Shown one piece after another: positions 37,591-51,882 of a stretch of DNA of 64,000 nt. The stretch lies in the NCBI RefSeq assembly GCF_007049795.1, contig NZ_SCFY01000004.1, forward strand, positions 220,584-284,583, in the 5' to 3' direction. Within the stretch, counting starts at the first letter, position 1, and every line of letters begins with the position of its first letter. This DNA comes from Ectopseudomonas mendocina (GTDB taxonomy: Bacteria > Pseudomonadota > Gammaproteobacteria > Pseudomonadales > Pseudomonadaceae). A program made the position numbers and the translations under genes. The notes under the pieces were generated by a model. That model did not search any database. It was not told where the DNA came from and saw only the letters and a program-made list of their open reading frames with translations.

Positions 37591-37959
37591 TTAAAGCACT
37601 TCAGGGGCGAGCGAGACGATCTTCATGAACTTCTCGGAACGCAGTTCACGGGTCACTGGCCCGAAGATACGGGTACCAATCGGCTCTTGCTTGTTGTTCA
37701 GCAGAACAGCAGCGTTGCCGTCGAAGCGGATGATCGAACCGTCGGCACGACGAACGCCGTGACGGGTACGAACAACCACTGCGGTCATGACCTGACCTTT
37801 CTTCACTTTGCCGCGCGGAATTGCTTCCTTGACGGTGACCTTGATGATGTCGCCGATTCCGGCGTAGCGACGATGAGAGCCGCCCAGCACCTTGATGCAC
37901 ATAACGCGACGTGCACCGCTGTTGTCAGCAACATCGAGCATGGATTGAGTCTGAATCAT
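37591..37959 (-). CDS. rplN: 50S ribosomal protein L14
   Basis: L14, 122 residues, starts [20 protein letters not shown] and contains '[18 protein letters not shown]'-like '[20 protein letters not shown]' and '[20 protein letters not shown]'. It lies at the subunit interface and also binds RsfS. Confidence 0.98.
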   Translation of the reverse strand: MIQTQSMLDVADNSGARRVMCIKVLGGSHRRYAGIGDIIKVTVKEAIPRGKVKKGQVMTAVVVRTRHGVRRADGSIIRFDGNAAVLLNNKQEPIGTRIFGPVTRELRSEKFMKIVSLAPEVL

Positions 37960-37982
37960 AAAATTTCTCCGACCCCTAGCCC

Positions 37983-38249
37983 TTAGACGTCAACTGCGCG
38001 TTCGACGACTTCAACCAGAGCCCAGGACTTGGTCTTGGACTGCGGACGGGTTTCGCAAATGGAAACCTTGTCGCCGATCTTGCACTGGTTGGTTTCGTCG
38101 TGAGCGTGCAGTTTGGTCGAACGCTTGACGTATTTACCGTAGATCGGGTGCTTAACGCGGCGCTCGATCAGAACGGTGATGGTCTTGTCCATCTTGTCGC
38201 TGACAACACGGCCGGTCAGCGTACGGACTGTTTTTTCGGCTTCAGCCAT
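37983..38249 (-). CDS. rpsQ: 30S ribosomal protein S17
   Basis: S17, 88 residues, starts [20 protein letters not shown] and carries the S17 motif '[20 protein letters not shown]'. I use the ATG at 38249, two codons inside the longest frame, to match the homologous N-terminus. It follows rpmC by 2 nt. Confidence 0.97.
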   Translation of the reverse strand: MAEAEKTVRTLTGRVVSDKMDKTITVLIERRVKHPIYGKYVKRSTKLHAHDETNQCKIGDKVSICETRPQSKTKSWALVEVVERAVDV

Positions 38250-38251
38250 GA

Positions 38252-38443
38252 TCACTTACCTGCCTGCTGGTTGAGCACAGTTTTCACACGAGCGATGTCG
38301 CGCTTAACTTGCGAGAGCAGGTGAGACTGCCCCAACTGGCCAGTTGCTTTCTGCATACGCAGATTGAACTGGTCGCGCAGCAGACCGAGCAGTTGCTCGT
38401 TCAGTTGCTGTGCGGTTTTTTCACGAAGTTCGGTCGCTTTCAT
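38252..38443 (-). CDS. rpmC: 50S ribosomal protein L29
   Basis: L29, 63 residues, sits at the tunnel exit near the SRP and trigger factor site. It starts [20 protein letters not shown] and ends '[18 protein letters not shown]'. Its ATG overlaps the rplP stop (TGATG), so the start is well fixed. Confidence 0.97.
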   Translation of the reverse strand: MKATELREKTAQQLNEQLLGLLRDQFNLRMQKATGQLGQSHLLSQVKRDIARVKTVLNQQAGK

Positions 38444-38856
38444 CACATCACCGTCCGCTTAACAAAGGTGGTGGCGAGCGGCAGCTTTGCAGCAGCCAGG
38501 GCGAAAGCCTCACGCGCCAGCTCTTCGGAAACGCCTTCGATCTCGTACAGGACTTTGCCTGGCTGGATCTGGGCTACCCAATATTCGACGCCACCCTTAC
38601 CTTTACCCATCCGCACTTCGAGAGGCTTCTTGGTAACCGGCTTGTCCGGGAATACGCGAATCCAGATCTTGCCGCCACGTTTTACGTGACGAGTCAGAGC
38701 ACGACGAGCGGACTCGATCTGACGGGCGGTGAGACGACCGCGGGCTACAGACTTCAGCGCGAACTCGCCGAAGCTGACCTTGCTACCGCGCTGAGCCAGA
38801 CCACGGTTGTGGCCGGTCATCTGCTTGCGGAACTTCGTACGCTTTGGTTGCAACAT
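38443..38856 (-). CDS. rplP: 50S ribosomal protein L16
   Basis: L16, 137 residues, is needed for peptidyl transferase and tRNA placement. It opens [20 protein letters not shown] and contains '[18 protein letters not shown]' and '[20 protein letters not shown]'. It lies between rpsC and rpmC. Confidence 0.98.
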   Translation of the reverse strand: MLQPKRTKFRKQMTGHNRGLAQRGSKVSFGEFALKSVARGRLTARQIESARRALTRHVKRGGKIWIRVFPDKPVTKKPLEVRMGKGKGGVEYWVAQIQPGKVLYEIEGVSEELAREAFALAAAKLPLATTFVKRTVM

Positions 38857-38868
38857 GATGCGTACTCC

Positions 38869-39555
38869 TTATTTCTTAGCAGCTTTACGAGGAGCGGGCG
38901 CTTGCGGCTTCAGCTCTTCAGTGCGGCCACCAATGACCTCACCCTTGAAGATCCAAACCTTGACGCCGATCACACCGTAAGTGGTGTGCGCTTCGTAGGT
39001 GGCGTAATCGATATCGGCACGCAGGGTATGCAGGGGCACACGACCTTCGCGATACCACTCGGTACGGGCAATTTCAGCGCCGCCAAGACGACCGCTCACC
39101 TGGATCTTGATGCCCTTGGCACCAATGCGCATGGCGTTCTGTACAGCGCGCTTCATGGCGCGACGGAACATAACGCGACGCTCCAGCTGCTGAGCTACGC
39201 TCTGCGCAACCAGCATACCGTCGAGCTCCGGCTTGCGGATCTCTTCGATGTTGATGTGCACCGGCACACCCATTTGCTTGGTCAGGTCCTGACGCAGCTT
39301 CTCAACATCTTCACCTTTCTTGCCGATCACGATGCCGGGACGAGCGGTGTGGATGGTGATGCGTGCGGTTTGAGCCGGGCGAGCGATGTCGATACGGCTA
39401 ACGGACGCGCTTTTTAGTTTGTCTTGCAGGTATGCACGAACCTTCAGGTCGGCATTCAGGTAGTCGGCGTAAGTGCGACCATCTGCATACCAAACCGAAG
39501 TGTGATCCTTGACGATTCCCAGGCGGATGCCAACGGGATGTACTTTCTGACCCAT
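38869..39555 (-). CDS. rpsC: 30S ribosomal protein S3
   Basis: S3, 228 residues, forms the mRNA entry pore. It starts [20 protein letters not shown], has the KH motif '[20 protein letters not shown]' and '[18 protein letters not shown]'. I start at 39555; the upstream extension overlaps rplV. Confidence 0.98.
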   Translation of the reverse strand: MGQKVHPVGIRLGIVKDHTSVWYADGRTYADYLNADLKVRAYLQDKLKSASVSRIDIARPAQTARITIHTARPGIVIGKKGEDVEKLRQDLTKQMGVPVHINIEEIRKPELDGMLVAQSVAQQLERRVMFRRAMKRAVQNAMRIGAKGIKIQVSGRLGGAEIARTEWYREGRVPLHTLRADIDYATYEAHTTYGVIGVKVWIFKGEVIGGRTEELKPQAPAPRKAAKK

Positions 39556-39568
39556 CTGATCGACTCCG

Positions 39569-39901
39569 TTACTTGTCCGCAACCTTGACAGTGATATGGC
39601 AAGACCGCTTGACGATGCGATCAGCACGGCCTTTGGCACGCGGCATGATGCGCTTAAGCGAACGCCCTTCGTTGACGAAAACGGTGCTGACCTTCAGGTC
39701 ATCAACGTCTGCGCCTTCGTTGTGCTCGGCGTTGGCAACGGCCGACTCCAGCACTTTCTTCATGATCTCGGCGGCTTTCTTGCTGCTGAAAGCCAGCAGG
39801 TTGAGCGCTTCGCCCACCTTCTTCCCGCGGATCTGGTCGGCGACCAGGCGAGCTTTCTGGGCGGAGATGCGAGCGCCCGACAACTTAGCGGCTACTTCCA
39901 T
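39569..39901 (-). CDS. rplV: 50S ribosomal protein L22
   Basis: L22, 110 residues, lines the exit tunnel and is a macrolide-resistance site. It starts [20 protein letters not shown] and has the conserved loop region '[20 protein letters not shown]'. The MEV start at 39901 is preferred over two extra codons. Confidence 0.97.
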
Positions 39902-39912
39902 TTCCAAACCCC

Positions 39913-40188
39913 TTAACGCTTGCCTTTCTTGTCGGCAACGTGACCACGATAGGTACGCGTGCCGGCAAATTCGCCCAGTTTGTGGCCGACCATGTCTTCG
40001 TTCACGAGGACCGGGACATGTTGACGACCGTTATGCACAGCAATGGTCAGACCGACCATCTGCGGCAGGATCATGGAGCGACGCGACCAGGTCTTAACCG
40101 GTTTGCGCTCGCCCTTTTCCACCGCCGCTTCGACCTTCTTCAGTAGGTGAAGATCGATAAAAGGACCTTTTTTCAGAGAACGTGGCAC
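39913..40188 (-). CDS. rpsS: 30S ribosomal protein S19
   Basis: S19, 91 residues, binds the head of the small subunit with S13. '[20 protein letters not shown]' and '[19 protein letters not shown]' are standard. It is 16 nt from rplB. Confidence 0.98.
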
Positions 40189-40204
40189 TGTCGTATCCCT
40201 CTAT

Positions 40205-41029
40205 TTACTTGCGACGACGGACGATCATGTTGTCGGTGCGCTTGTTAGCACGGGTTTTCGCGCCCTTGGTCGGGAAGCCCCATGGCGACACCGGATGACG
40301 ACCACCGGAGGTACGACCCTCACCACCACCGTGCGGGTGATCAACCGGGTTCATGGCAACACCACGAACGGTCGGACGAACACCGCGCCAGCGCTTGGCA
40401 CCGGCCTTACCCAGCGAACGCAGGCTGTGCTCGGAGTTCGAGACTTCGCCCAGGGTCGCACGGCACTCGGACAGGACTTTGCGCATTTCGCCGGAGCGCA
40501 GACGCAGAGTCACATAGGCACCTTCACGAGCGACCAGCTGAGCGGAAGCGCCAGCGGAACGAGCGATCTGAGCACCTTTACCCGGTTTCAGCTCGATACC
40601 GTGAACGGTCGAACCTACCGGAATGTTGCGCAGCTGCAGGCTGTTGCCCGACTTGATCGGAGCCATGATGCCCGCAATCAGCTGGTCGCCAGCAGATACG
40701 CCCTTCGGAGCGATGATGTAGCGACGTTCGCCGTCAGCGTATTTCAGCAGAGCGATGTGAGCAGTACGGTTCGGATCGTATTCCACGCGCTCGACGGTGG
40801 CAGGGATGCCATCCTTGTCGTTGCGACGGAAGTCGACCAGACGGTAATGCTGTTTATGACCACCACCGATATGACGGGTGGTAATACGGCCATTGTTGTT
40901 ACGACCACCGGACTTCGACTTTTTCTCGAGCAGCGGAGCGTACGGAGCGCCTTTGTGCAGCTCCTGATTGACCACCTTGACCACAAAACGGCGGCCAGCG
41001 GAAGTCGGTTTGCATTTAACGATTGCCAT
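40205..41029 (-). CDS. rplB: 50S ribosomal protein L2
   Basis: L2, 274 residues, is close to the peptidyl transferase centre. The conserved C-terminal '[20 protein letters not shown]' and the SH3-like '[14 protein letters not shown]' region are complete. It is in the S10 operon between rplW and rpsS. Confidence 0.98.
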   Translation of the reverse strand: MAIVKCKPTSAGRRFVVKVVNQELHKGAPYAPLLEKKSKSGGRNNNGRITTRHIGGGHKQHYRLVDFRRNDKDGIPATVERVEYDPNRTAHIALLKYADGERRYIIAPKGVSAGDQLIAGIMAPIKSGNSLQLRNIPVGSTVHGIELKPGKGAQIARSAGASAQLVAREGAYVTLRLRSGEMRKVLSECRATLGEVSNSEHSLRSLGKAGAKRWRGVRPTVRGVAMNPVDHPHGGGEGRTSGGRHPVSPWGFPTKGAKTRANKRTDNMIVRRRK

Positions 41030-41043
41030 GATGCACCCCTTCC

Positions 41044-41343
41044 TTACTCAGCACTGCTGGTGAAATCGAGTTCTTGGCCCGGCTGAAGGGAGATAACTGC
41101 CTTCTTCCAGTCGTTACGCTTGCCCAGACCGCGAGCGGTGCGCTTGCTCTTACCCAGAACGTTCTGAGTAGTAACACGCTCAACCTTCACGCCGAACAGG
41201 CCTTCGACAGCCTTCTTGATTTCCAGCTTGGTCGCATCGGTAGCGACTTTGAAAACGAACTGACCTTGCTTGTCAGCCAGAACCGTGGCCTTCTCGGAGA
41301 TGTGCGGGCCAAGCAGCACTTTGAATACGCGTTCCTGGTTCAT
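41044..41343 (-). CDS. rplW: 50S ribosomal protein L23
   Basis: L23, 99 residues, docks trigger factor and SRP at the tunnel exit. It starts [20 protein letters not shown] and includes '[20 protein letters not shown]'. Its start overlaps rplD by 4 nt. Confidence 0.98.
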   Translation of the reverse strand: MNQERVFKVLLGPHISEKATVLADKQGQFVFKVATDATKLEIKKAVEGLFGVKVERVTTQNVLGKSKRTARGLGKRNDWKKAVISLQPGQELDFTSSAE

Positions 41344-41942
41344 CCCAGCAGCTCCTCGAATTTCTTCACGGCCGAAACGGTGACCAGCACCTTCTCGTAC
41401 GCGATCAGGCTGACCGGATCGGAACCCTGAACGTCACGTACATCAACGTGCGGCAGGTTGCGGGCAGCCAGGTACAGGTTCTCATCGACAGCGTCGGATA
41501 CGATCAGCACGTCGGTCAGGCCCAGGCCATTGAGTTTGGCCAGCAGAGTCTTGGTCTTCGGCGCATCAACGGCGAAGTCTTCGACTACGACCAGACGGTC
41601 GGTACGAACCAGCTCAGCAAGGATGGAGCGCAGAGCTGCGCGGTACATCTTCTTGTTCAGCTTTTGATCATGGTTACGGGTGGACGCTGCGAAGGTCACA
41701 CCACCGCCACGCCAGATCGGACCACGAGTGGTACCAGCACGAGCACGACCGGTGCCTTTCTGACGCCACGGGCGCTTGCCGCCACCGGAAACGTCGGAAC
41801 GGGACTTCTGGCCTTTGGTACCCTGACGGCCGCCAGCCATGTAGGCTACGACTGCTTGGTGAACCAGGGTCTCGTTGAACTCGCCACCGAAGGTCGCATC
41901 GGACACTTCGATCGCCTGAGCGCCATTTACATTCAATTGCAT
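41340..41942 (-). CDS. rplD: 50S ribosomal protein L4
   Basis: L4, 200 residues, contributes to the exit tunnel; in E. coli it also represses the S10 operon. '[20 protein letters not shown]' and '[20 protein letters not shown]' are the tunnel-loop motif. It follows rplC by 14 nt. Confidence 0.98.
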   Translation of the reverse strand: MQLNVNGAQAIEVSDATFGGEFNETLVHQAVVAYMAGGRQGTKGQKSRSDVSGGGKRPWRQKGTGRARAGTTRGPIWRGGGVTFAASTRNHDQKLNKKMYRAALRSILAELVRTDRLVVVEDFAVDAPKTKTLLAKLNGLGLTDVLIVSDAVDENLYLAARNLPHVDVRDVQGSDPVSLIAYEKVLVTVSAVKKFEELLG

Positions 41943-41956
41943 CTCAGATTCTCCCC

Positions 41957-42586
41957 TTACGCCTTGACAGCCGGACGAACGATAACGTCGCCGCCAGTAG
42001 CGCCAGGAACGGCACCCTTGACCAGCAGCAGGTTACGCTCGGCGTCTACGCGTACGACTTCCAGGGACTGAACGGTAACGCGCTCGGCACCCAGGTGACC
42101 GGACATCTTCTTGCCCTTGAATACGCGACCCGGGGTCTGGCACTGGCCAATGGAACCCGGAACACGGTGGGACACGGAGTTGCCGTGAGTGTTGTCCTGG
42201 CCGCGGAAGTTCCAACGCTTGATGGTACCGGCGAAGCCTTTACCTTTGGACTGACCGGTGACATCCACCAGTTGACCAGCTTGGAAAATTTCAGCGTTGA
42301 TCAGATCGCCAGCCTGGTAGTCGCCTTCTTCAAGACGGAACTCCAGAACGGTACGACCTGCCGCGACGTTCGCCTTGGCGAAGTGGCCAGCTTGAGCTGC
42401 TGTGACACGCGAAGCACGACGCTCGCCAACAGTGACTTGCACTGCGCGATAGCCATCGGATTCTTCGGTTTTAAACTGGGTGACGCGATTCGGCTCGATC
42501 TCAATGACCGTAACCGGAATGGAGACACCTTCTTCGGTGAAAATACGGGTCATACCCGCTTTACGACCGACTACACCAATAGTCAT
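41957..42586 (-). CDS. rplC: 50S ribosomal protein L3
   Basis: L3, 209 residues, starts [20 protein letters not shown] and contains '[20 protein letters not shown]' near the peptidyl transferase loop. It lies 83 nt after rpsJ. The longer frame to 42619 has no family match. Confidence 0.97.
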   Translation of the reverse strand: MTIGVVGRKAGMTRIFTEEGVSIPVTVIEIEPNRVTQFKTEESDGYRAVQVTVGERRASRVTAAQAGHFAKANVAAGRTVLEFRLEEGDYQAGDLINAEIFQAGQLVDVTGQSKGKGFAGTIKRWNFRGQDNTHGNSVSHRVPGSIGQCQTPGRVFKGKKMSGHLGAERVTVQSLEVVRVDAERNLLLVKGAVPGATGGDVIVRPAVKA

Positions 42587-42669
42587 GTTGTAAACCTCAT
42601 GAGTGTACGGGGCTTTCACCCGCTATGGCCGCCCATTTCAGAGCGTTACACGACTAAAACCGCCAGGTT

Positions 42670-42981
42670 TTAGCCGAGGCTGATCTGCACTTCCACGCCT
42701 GCCGCAAGGTCGAGCTTCATCAGCGCATCAACGGTTTTATCCGTCGGCTGGACGATGTCCAGAACGCGCTTATGAGTGCGGATTTCGTACTGATCGCGCG
42801 CGTCTTTGTTGACGTGCGGGGAGACCAGAACGGTATACCGCTCCTTACGAGTAGGCAGAGGAATCGGACCACGCACCTGAGCACCAGTACGTTTCGCGGT
42901 TTCCACGATTTCCTGGGTAGATTGATCGATCAGGCGATGGTCAAAAGCCTTCAACCGAATACGGATTTGTTGGTTTTGCAT
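42670..42981 (-). CDS. rpsJ: 30S ribosomal protein S10 / NusE
   Basis: S10, 103 residues, is a ribosomal protein and the NusB partner in antitermination. It starts [20 protein letters not shown] and contains '[20 protein letters not shown]'. It is the first gene of the S10 operon, with a strong promoter about 60 nt upstream. The longer frame to 43074 would run back through that promoter. Confidence 0.98.
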   Translation of the reverse strand: MQNQQIRIRLKAFDHRLIDQSTQEIVETAKRTGAQVRGPIPLPTRKERYTVLVSPHVNKDARDQYEIRTHKRVLDIVQPTDKTVDALMKLDLAAGVEVQISLG

Positions 42982-43045
42982 TTTGACCTCAGATTCCAAG
43001 CTGCTAATCCCCACAGACGGACTACGCCCGTTCAAGGGAGGCGCA

Positions 43046-43074
43046 ATTGTACGGATGCCCCCTGGGGGTGTCAA
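43046..43074 (-). promoter_or_regulatory. Sigma-70 promoter of the S10 operon
   Basis: On the minus strand a perfect -35 TTGACA (43069-43074) and a near-perfect -10 TACAAT (43046-43051) are separated by 17 nt. A GC-rich discriminator (GCGCC) follows, typical of stringently controlled promoters. The start near 43039 gives a leader of about 58 nt before rpsJ. Confidence 0.85.
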
Positions 43075-43092
43075 CTTTTAACCAATCCAAAA

Positions 43093-43119
43093 GAAAAGGG
43101 CCCCGCAGGGCCCTTTTCT
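43093..43119 (-). terminator. Rho-independent terminator after tuf1
   Basis: GAAAAGGGCCC and GGGCCCTTTTC form a strong stem. The minus strand continues CTTTTGG. It separates the str operon from the S10 promoter. Confidence 0.9.
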
Positions 43120-43136
43120 ATACCGCGGATCGTTGA

Positions 43137-44330
43137 TTACTCGACGATCTTGGCAACCACGCCAGCACCAACGGTACGACCACCTTCGCGAATTGCGAAG
43201 CGCAGGCCGTCTTCCATGGCGATCGGCTTGATCAGGGTGACAACCATTTTGATGTTGTCGCCCGGCATTACCATCTCAACGCCTTCCGGCAGTTCGCACG
43301 AACCGGTCACGTCAGTGGTACGGAAGTAGAACTGAGGACGGTAGCCTTTGAAGAACGGGGTGTGACGACCACCTTCTTCTTTGGACAGAACGTACACTTC
43401 AGCTTCGAACTTGGTGTGCGGCTTGATGGTGCCCGGCTTGGCCAGAACCTGGCCACGCTCGACTTCATCACGCTTGGTGCCGCGCAGCAGCACGCCGCAG
43501 TTCTCACCAGCACGACCTTCGTCCAGCAGCTTGCGGAACATCTCAACGCCGGTGCAGGTGGTTTTGGTGGTCGGACGCAGACCAACGATTTCGATTTCTT
43601 CCTGGATCTTGACGATACCGCGCTCTACACGACCGGTCACAACAGTACCGCGGCCGGAGATCGAGAATACGTCTTCGATCGGCATCAGGAACGGACGGTC
43701 GATGGCACGAACCGGCTCAGGGATGTAGGTATCCAGCGTTTCAACCAGCTTCTTGACGGCAGTGGTGCCCATCTCGTTGGTGTCTTCGCCGTTCAGCGCC
43801 ATCAGCGCGGAACCGATGATGATCGGAGTGTCGTCACCCGGGAAATCGTAGGTGCTCAGCAGGTCGCGAACTTCCATCTCGACCAGCTCCAGCAGCTCAG
43901 CGTCGTCAACCATGTCAGCCTTGTTCAGGAAGACAACGATGTACGGTACGCCAACCTGACGGGACAGCAGGATGTGCTCACGGGTTTGCGGCATGGGGCC
44001 GTCGGCAGCCGAGCAGACCAGGATCGCGCCGTCCATCTGGGCAGCACCGGTGATCATGTTCTTTACATAGTCGGCGTGACCCGGGCAGTCAACGTGCGCG
44101 TAGTGACGAATGGTGGAATCGTACTCTACGTGCGCAGTGTTGATGGTGATACCACGAGCCTTCTCTTCCGGCGCGCTGTCGATCTTGTCGAAGTCAACAC
44201 GGGCCGAACCGAATACTTCGGAGCAGACACGGGTCAGAGCAGCGGTCAGAGTGGTTTTACCGTGGTCAACGTGACCAATGGTGCCAACGTTGACGTGCGG
44301 TTTGTTACGTTCGAATTTTTCCTTAGCCAC
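43137..44330 (-). CDS. tuf1: Elongation factor Tu, copy 1
   Basis: EF-Tu delivers aminoacyl-tRNA to the ribosome as a GTPase. The 397-residue protein has the P-loop '[10 protein letters not shown]' (19-28), switch-region '[10 protein letters not shown]'-like '[18 protein letters not shown]', and '[10 protein letters not shown]'. It begins with GTG, 30 nt after fusA. The protein is identical to that of tuf2 at 59667-60860, and the nucleotide sequence appears identical except for three bases in the first four codons. Confidence 0.98.
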   Translation of the reverse strand: MAKEKFERNKPHVNVGTIGHVDHGKTTLTAALTRVCSEVFGSARVDFDKIDSAPEEKARGITINTAHVEYDSTIRHYAHVDCPGHADYVKNMITGAAQMDGAILVCSAADGPMPQTREHILLSRQVGVPYIVVFLNKADMVDDAELLELVEMEVRDLLSTYDFPGDDTPIIIGSALMALNGEDTNEMGTTAVKKLVETLDTYIPEPVRAIDRPFLMPIEDVFSISGRGTVVTGRVERGIVKIQEEIEIVGLRPTTKTTCTGVEMFRKLLDEGRAGENCGVLLRGTKRDEVERGQVLAKPGTIKPHTKFEAEVYVLSKEEGGRHTPFFKGYRPQFYFRTTDVTGSCELPEGVEMVMPGDNIKMVVTLIKPIAMEDGLRFAIREGGRTVGAGVVAKIVE

Positions 44331-44360
44331 GACAGTAAACCTCTTACTTAAAGGGCGGGA

Positions 44361-46496
44361 TTAGCCTTGTTTTTTAACCAGCGCTTCGACGATGTTCGAC
44401 GGAGCTTCTGCGTACTTGGAGAATTCCATGGAGTAGCTGGCGCGACCCTGGGACATGGAACGGACGTCAGTAGCGTAACCAAACATCTCGCCCAGCGGAA
44501 CTTCGGCACGAATTACCTTACCGGACACCGAATCTTCCATACCCTGGATCAGACCACGACGACGGTTCAGGTCACCCATCACGTCGCCCATGTAATCCTC
44601 AGGAGTTACCACTTCCACCTTCATGATTGGCTCAAGTACCTTACCGCCACCCTTCTGGGCCAGCTGCTTGGTTGCCATGGAGGCAGCGATCTTGAACGCC
44701 ATCTCGTTGGAGTCGACGTCGTGGTAGGAACCATCGAACACGGTAGCCTTCAGGCCGATCAGCGGATAGCCGGCAACGACGCCGTTCTTCATCTGCTCTT
44801 CGATACCCTTCTGGATCGCCGGGATGTATTCCTTCGGAACCACACCGCCCACGACTTCGTTGGTGAACACCAGACCTTCGGTGATGTTGCCCTTGTCGTC
44901 CACGTCCGGAGTCGAGAAGCGAATCCAGCAGTGACCGAACTGACCGCGACCACCGGACTGACGAACGAACTTGCCTTCGATCTCGACACTGTCCTTGGTG
45001 ATGGTTTCACGGTAGGAAACCTGCGGCTTACCAATGTTGGCCTCAACGTTGAACTCGCGCTTCATACGGTCAACGAGAATGTCCAGGTGCAGCTCACCCA
45101 TACCGGAGATGATGGTCTGACCAGTCTCTTCGTCGGTCTTGACGCGGAACGACGGGTCTTCCTGAGCCAGCTTGCCCAGCGCGATACCCATCTTCTCCTG
45201 GTCAGCCTTGGTCTTCGGCTCTACAGCTACCGAGATGACCGGCTCCGGGAAGTCCATACGCTCGAGGATGATCGGCTTGTCCGGATCGCACAGGGTTTCA
45301 CCAGTGGTGACGTCCTTCATGCCGATCAGAGCAGCGATGTCGCCAGCGCGTACTTCTTTGATCTCTTCACGCTGGTTGGCGTGCATCTGCACCATACGAC
45401 CAACGCGCTCTTTCTTGCCCTTCACGGAGTTGATGACCGATTGGCCAGACTCCAGAACGCCCGAATAGACACGAACGAAAGTCAGCGTACCGACGAACGG
45501 GTCGGTAGCGATCTTGAACGCCAGAGCCGAGAACGGCTCGCTGTCGTCAGCGTGACGCTCGTCTTTCGGCGCTTCGTCACCCTGCTCGATGTGATCCGGA
45601 TGGATACCCTGAATGGCAGGGATCTCGGTCGGAGCGGGCAGGAAGTCGATGACGGCATCGAGAACCAGGGGAACACCCTTGTTCTTGAACGAGGAGCCGC
45701 AGACAGCAGGAACGATCTCGCTTGCCAGAGTACGGGCACGCAGACCAGCCTTGATGTCTTCGACGGACAGATCACCTTCTTCAAGGTACTTGTTCATCAG
45801 CTCTTCGTTGGCTTCGGCAGCAGCTTCGACCATGTTCGAGCGCCACTCGTTGGCCAGGTCCACCAGCTCGGCAGGAATCTCTTCCTCACGATAGGTAGTA
45901 CCCTTGTCGTCATCGTTCCAGTAGATGGCCTTCATCTTGATCAGGTCGACCTGACCAGCGAAGTTCTCTTCCGAACCGATGGCGATCTGAATTGGAACCG
46001 GGGTGTGACCCAGACGATTCTTGATCTGACCGACGACGCGCAGGAAGTTGGCACCAGCGCGGTCCATCTTGTTCACGTAGACGATACGCGGAACACCGTA
46101 TTTGTTGGCCTGACGCCATACGGTTTCGGACTGCGGCTCAACGCCCGAGGTACCGCAGAACACAACGACAGCGCCGTCGAGTACGCGCAGCGAGCGCTCT
46201 ACTTCGATGGTGAAGTCAACGTGACCGGGGGTATCGATGACGTTTACGCGGTAGTTGTCGTACTGACCAACCGAACCCTTCCAGAACGTGGTGATGGCAG
46301 CAGAAGTAATGGTAATACCACGCTCCTGCTCCTGAACCATCCAGTCGGTGGTCGCGGCGCCATCATGCACCTCGCCCATCTTGTGGCTCAGGCCTGTGTA
46401 GAACAGGATCCGCTCGGTAGTGGTGGTCTTGCCCGCGTCAACGTGGGCACAGATACCGATGTTACGGTAGCGGTTAATTGCTGTATTACGAGCCAT
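44361..46496 (-). CDS. fusA: Elongation factor G
   Basis: EF-G drives translocation and ribosome recycling with GTP. The 711-residue protein has '[20 protein letters not shown]' (P-loop), '[20 protein letters not shown]' and '[10 protein letters not shown]', followed by the translation-factor beta-barrel and domains III-V ('[13 protein letters not shown]', '[16 protein letters not shown]'). It lies in the str operon between rpsG and tuf1. Confidence 0.98.
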   Translation of the reverse strand: MARNTAINRYRNIGICAHVDAGKTTTTERILFYTGLSHKMGEVHDGAATTDWMVQEQERGITITSAAITTFWKGSVGQYDNYRVNVIDTPGHVDFTIEVERSLRVLDGAVVVFCGTSGVEPQSETVWRQANKYGVPRIVYVNKMDRAGANFLRVVGQIKNRLGHTPVPIQIAIGSEENFAGQVDLIKMKAIYWNDDDKGTTYREEEIPAELVDLANEWRSNMVEAAAEANEELMNKYLEEGDLSVEDIKAGLRARTLASEIVPAVCGSSFKNKGVPLVLDAVIDFLPAPTEIPAIQGIHPDHIEQGDEAPKDERHADDSEPFSALAFKIATDPFVGTLTFVRVYSGVLESGQSVINSVKGKKERVGRMVQMHANQREEIKEVRAGDIAALIGMKDVTTGETLCDPDKPIILERMDFPEPVISVAVEPKTKADQEKMGIALGKLAQEDPSFRVKTDEETGQTIISGMGELHLDILVDRMKREFNVEANIGKPQVSYRETITKDSVEIEGKFVRQSGGRGQFGHCWIRFSTPDVDDKGNITEGLVFTNEVVGGVVPKEYIPAIQKGIEEQMKNGVVAGYPLIGLKATVFDGSYHDVDSNEMAFKIAASMATKQLAQKGGGKVLEPIMKVEVVTPEDYMGDVMGDLNRRRGLIQGMEDSVSGKVIRAEVPLGEMFGYATDVRSMSQGRASYSMEFSKYAEAPSNIVEALVKKQG

Positions 46497-46526
46497 AAAG
46501 CCCTCGCAAGGTTAGTGGAGCCGGGA

Positions 46527-46997
46527 TTAGAAGCGGTAGTGCGAGAAAGCCTTGTTGGCTTCAGCCATACGGTGCACGTCTTCACGCTTCTTGACAGCAG
46601 CGCCTTTGCCTTCAGCGGCATCCAGCAACTCACCAGCCAGACGCAGAGCCATGGACTTCTCGCCGCGCTTGCGGGCGTAGTCTACGAGCCAGCGCATTGC
46701 CAGAGCGTTACGACGGGACGGACGAACTTCGACCGGAACCTGGTAGGTAGCACCGCCTACACGGCGGGACTTGACTTCGACCAGCGGAGCGATGGCGTCG
46801 AGAGCTTTCTCGAAGATCTCCAGGGGATCGCTGTTCTTGCGTGCTTTGACAGTGTCCAGAGCACCGTAAACGATGCGCTCGGCCACGGCCTTCTTGCCGC
46901 TTTCCATCACGTGGTTCATGAATTTGGCGAGGATCTGGCTTCCGTATTTCGGATCGTCCAGGATCTCACGCTTGGCTGCTACACGACGTCTTGGCAT
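46527..46997 (-). CDS. rpsG: 30S ribosomal protein S7
   Basis: S7, 156 residues, nucleates the small-subunit head and, in E. coli, regulates the str operon. It opens [20 protein letters not shown] and includes '[20 protein letters not shown]'. It lies 104 nt after rpsL. Confidence 0.98.
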   Translation of the reverse strand: MPRRRVAAKREILDDPKYGSQILAKFMNHVMESGKKAVAERIVYGALDTVKARKNSDPLEIFEKALDAIAPLVEVKSRRVGGATYQVPVEVRPSRRNALAMRWLVDYARKRGEKSMALRLAGELLDAAEGKGAAVKKREDVHRMAEANKAFSHYRF

Positions 46998-47101
46998 TGA
47001 TAAGCCCTCAAACGGTCTTCAGGTTAGCTCGGGACCAACGACGAATGCCGCGCCCGACCTTACTCTTATCGACTCAACTAAATAAAAAGGATCAAGCGGC
47101 C

Positions 47102-47473
47102 TTATTTCGGACGCTTGGTACCGTACTTGGAACGACCCTGCTTACGGTCTTTAACGCCGGAGGTATCCAGCGAACCACGCACGGTGTGGTAGCGCACACC
47201 CGGAAGGTCTTTTACACGACCGCCACGGATCAGCACGACGCTGTGCTCTTGCAGGTTGTGGCCTTCACCGCCGATGTACGAAGACACTTCGTAGCCGTTG
47301 GTCAGACGCACGCGGCACACTTTACGCAGTGCCGAGTTAGGTTTTTTCGGCGTGGTGGTGTACACGCGGGTGCACACGCCACGACGCTGCGGGCAGTTCT
47401 GCAGCGCAGGCACGTCGGATTTCTCGACGATACGCTTACGCGGCTGACGTACCAGCTGGTTGATAGTTGCCAT
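47102..47473 (-). CDS. rpsL: 30S ribosomal protein S12
   Basis: S12, 123 residues, controls decoding fidelity. It has '[19 protein letters not shown]' with the Lys in the position changed by classic streptomycin-resistance mutations, and '[17 protein letters not shown]' with the second Lys. Both look wild type. It is the first gene of the str operon, following a promoter near 47570. Confidence 0.98.
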   Translation of the reverse strand: MATINQLVRQPRKRIVEKSDVPALQNCPQRRGVCTRVYTTTPKKPNSALRKVCRVRLTNGYEVSSYIGGEGHNLQEHSVVLIRGGRVKDLPGVRYHTVRGSLDTSGVKDRKQGRSKYGTKRPK

Positions 47474-47554
47474 CTACTAGCTCCACTGTTGTCTTTCGAC
47501 GCTTACAAATAAAGATGGCAGAGCCAATCGCCCTGCCAAATTTAGGGGTGCATG

Positions 47555-47583
47555 AGTCTAAAGAGACTCAAGCCCCCAGTCAA
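47555..47583 (-). promoter_or_regulatory. Candidate promoter of the str operon
   Basis: On the minus strand TTGACT (47578-47583) and TAGACT (47555-47560) are 17 nt apart. It lies just downstream of the rpoC terminator-like hairpin and 80 nt before rpsL. An inverted repeat (GAGTC...GACTC) overlaps the -10 region. A conserved RNA motif upstream of rpsL has been described in Pseudomonas; I cannot check it here. Confidence 0.6.
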
Positions 47584-47587
47584 GGCA

Positions 47588-47614
47588 AAGCCCCGCTAGC
47601 GAACTAGCGAGGCT
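47588..47614 (-). terminator. Terminator-like hairpin after rpoC
   Basis: GCCCCGCTAG and CTAGCGAGGC form a stem with a short loop. On the minus strand the T-run is weak (CTTTGCCTT). It lies close behind the rpoC stop. Confidence 0.65.
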
Positions 47615-47619
47615 TCGAC

Positions 47620-51819
<4,200 letters not shown>

Positions 51820-51882
51820 GGCCTTTCCTCCTGGCGGAGCGGGCAGCGGGCTGGACTAGCCCCGCTGCCGATTCACGTCGTG

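Noticed and set aside
44367..47000. An 877-codon plus-strand frame opposite fusA and rpsG
   Set aside because: Antisense of fusA and rpsG; no independent start or RBS evidence.
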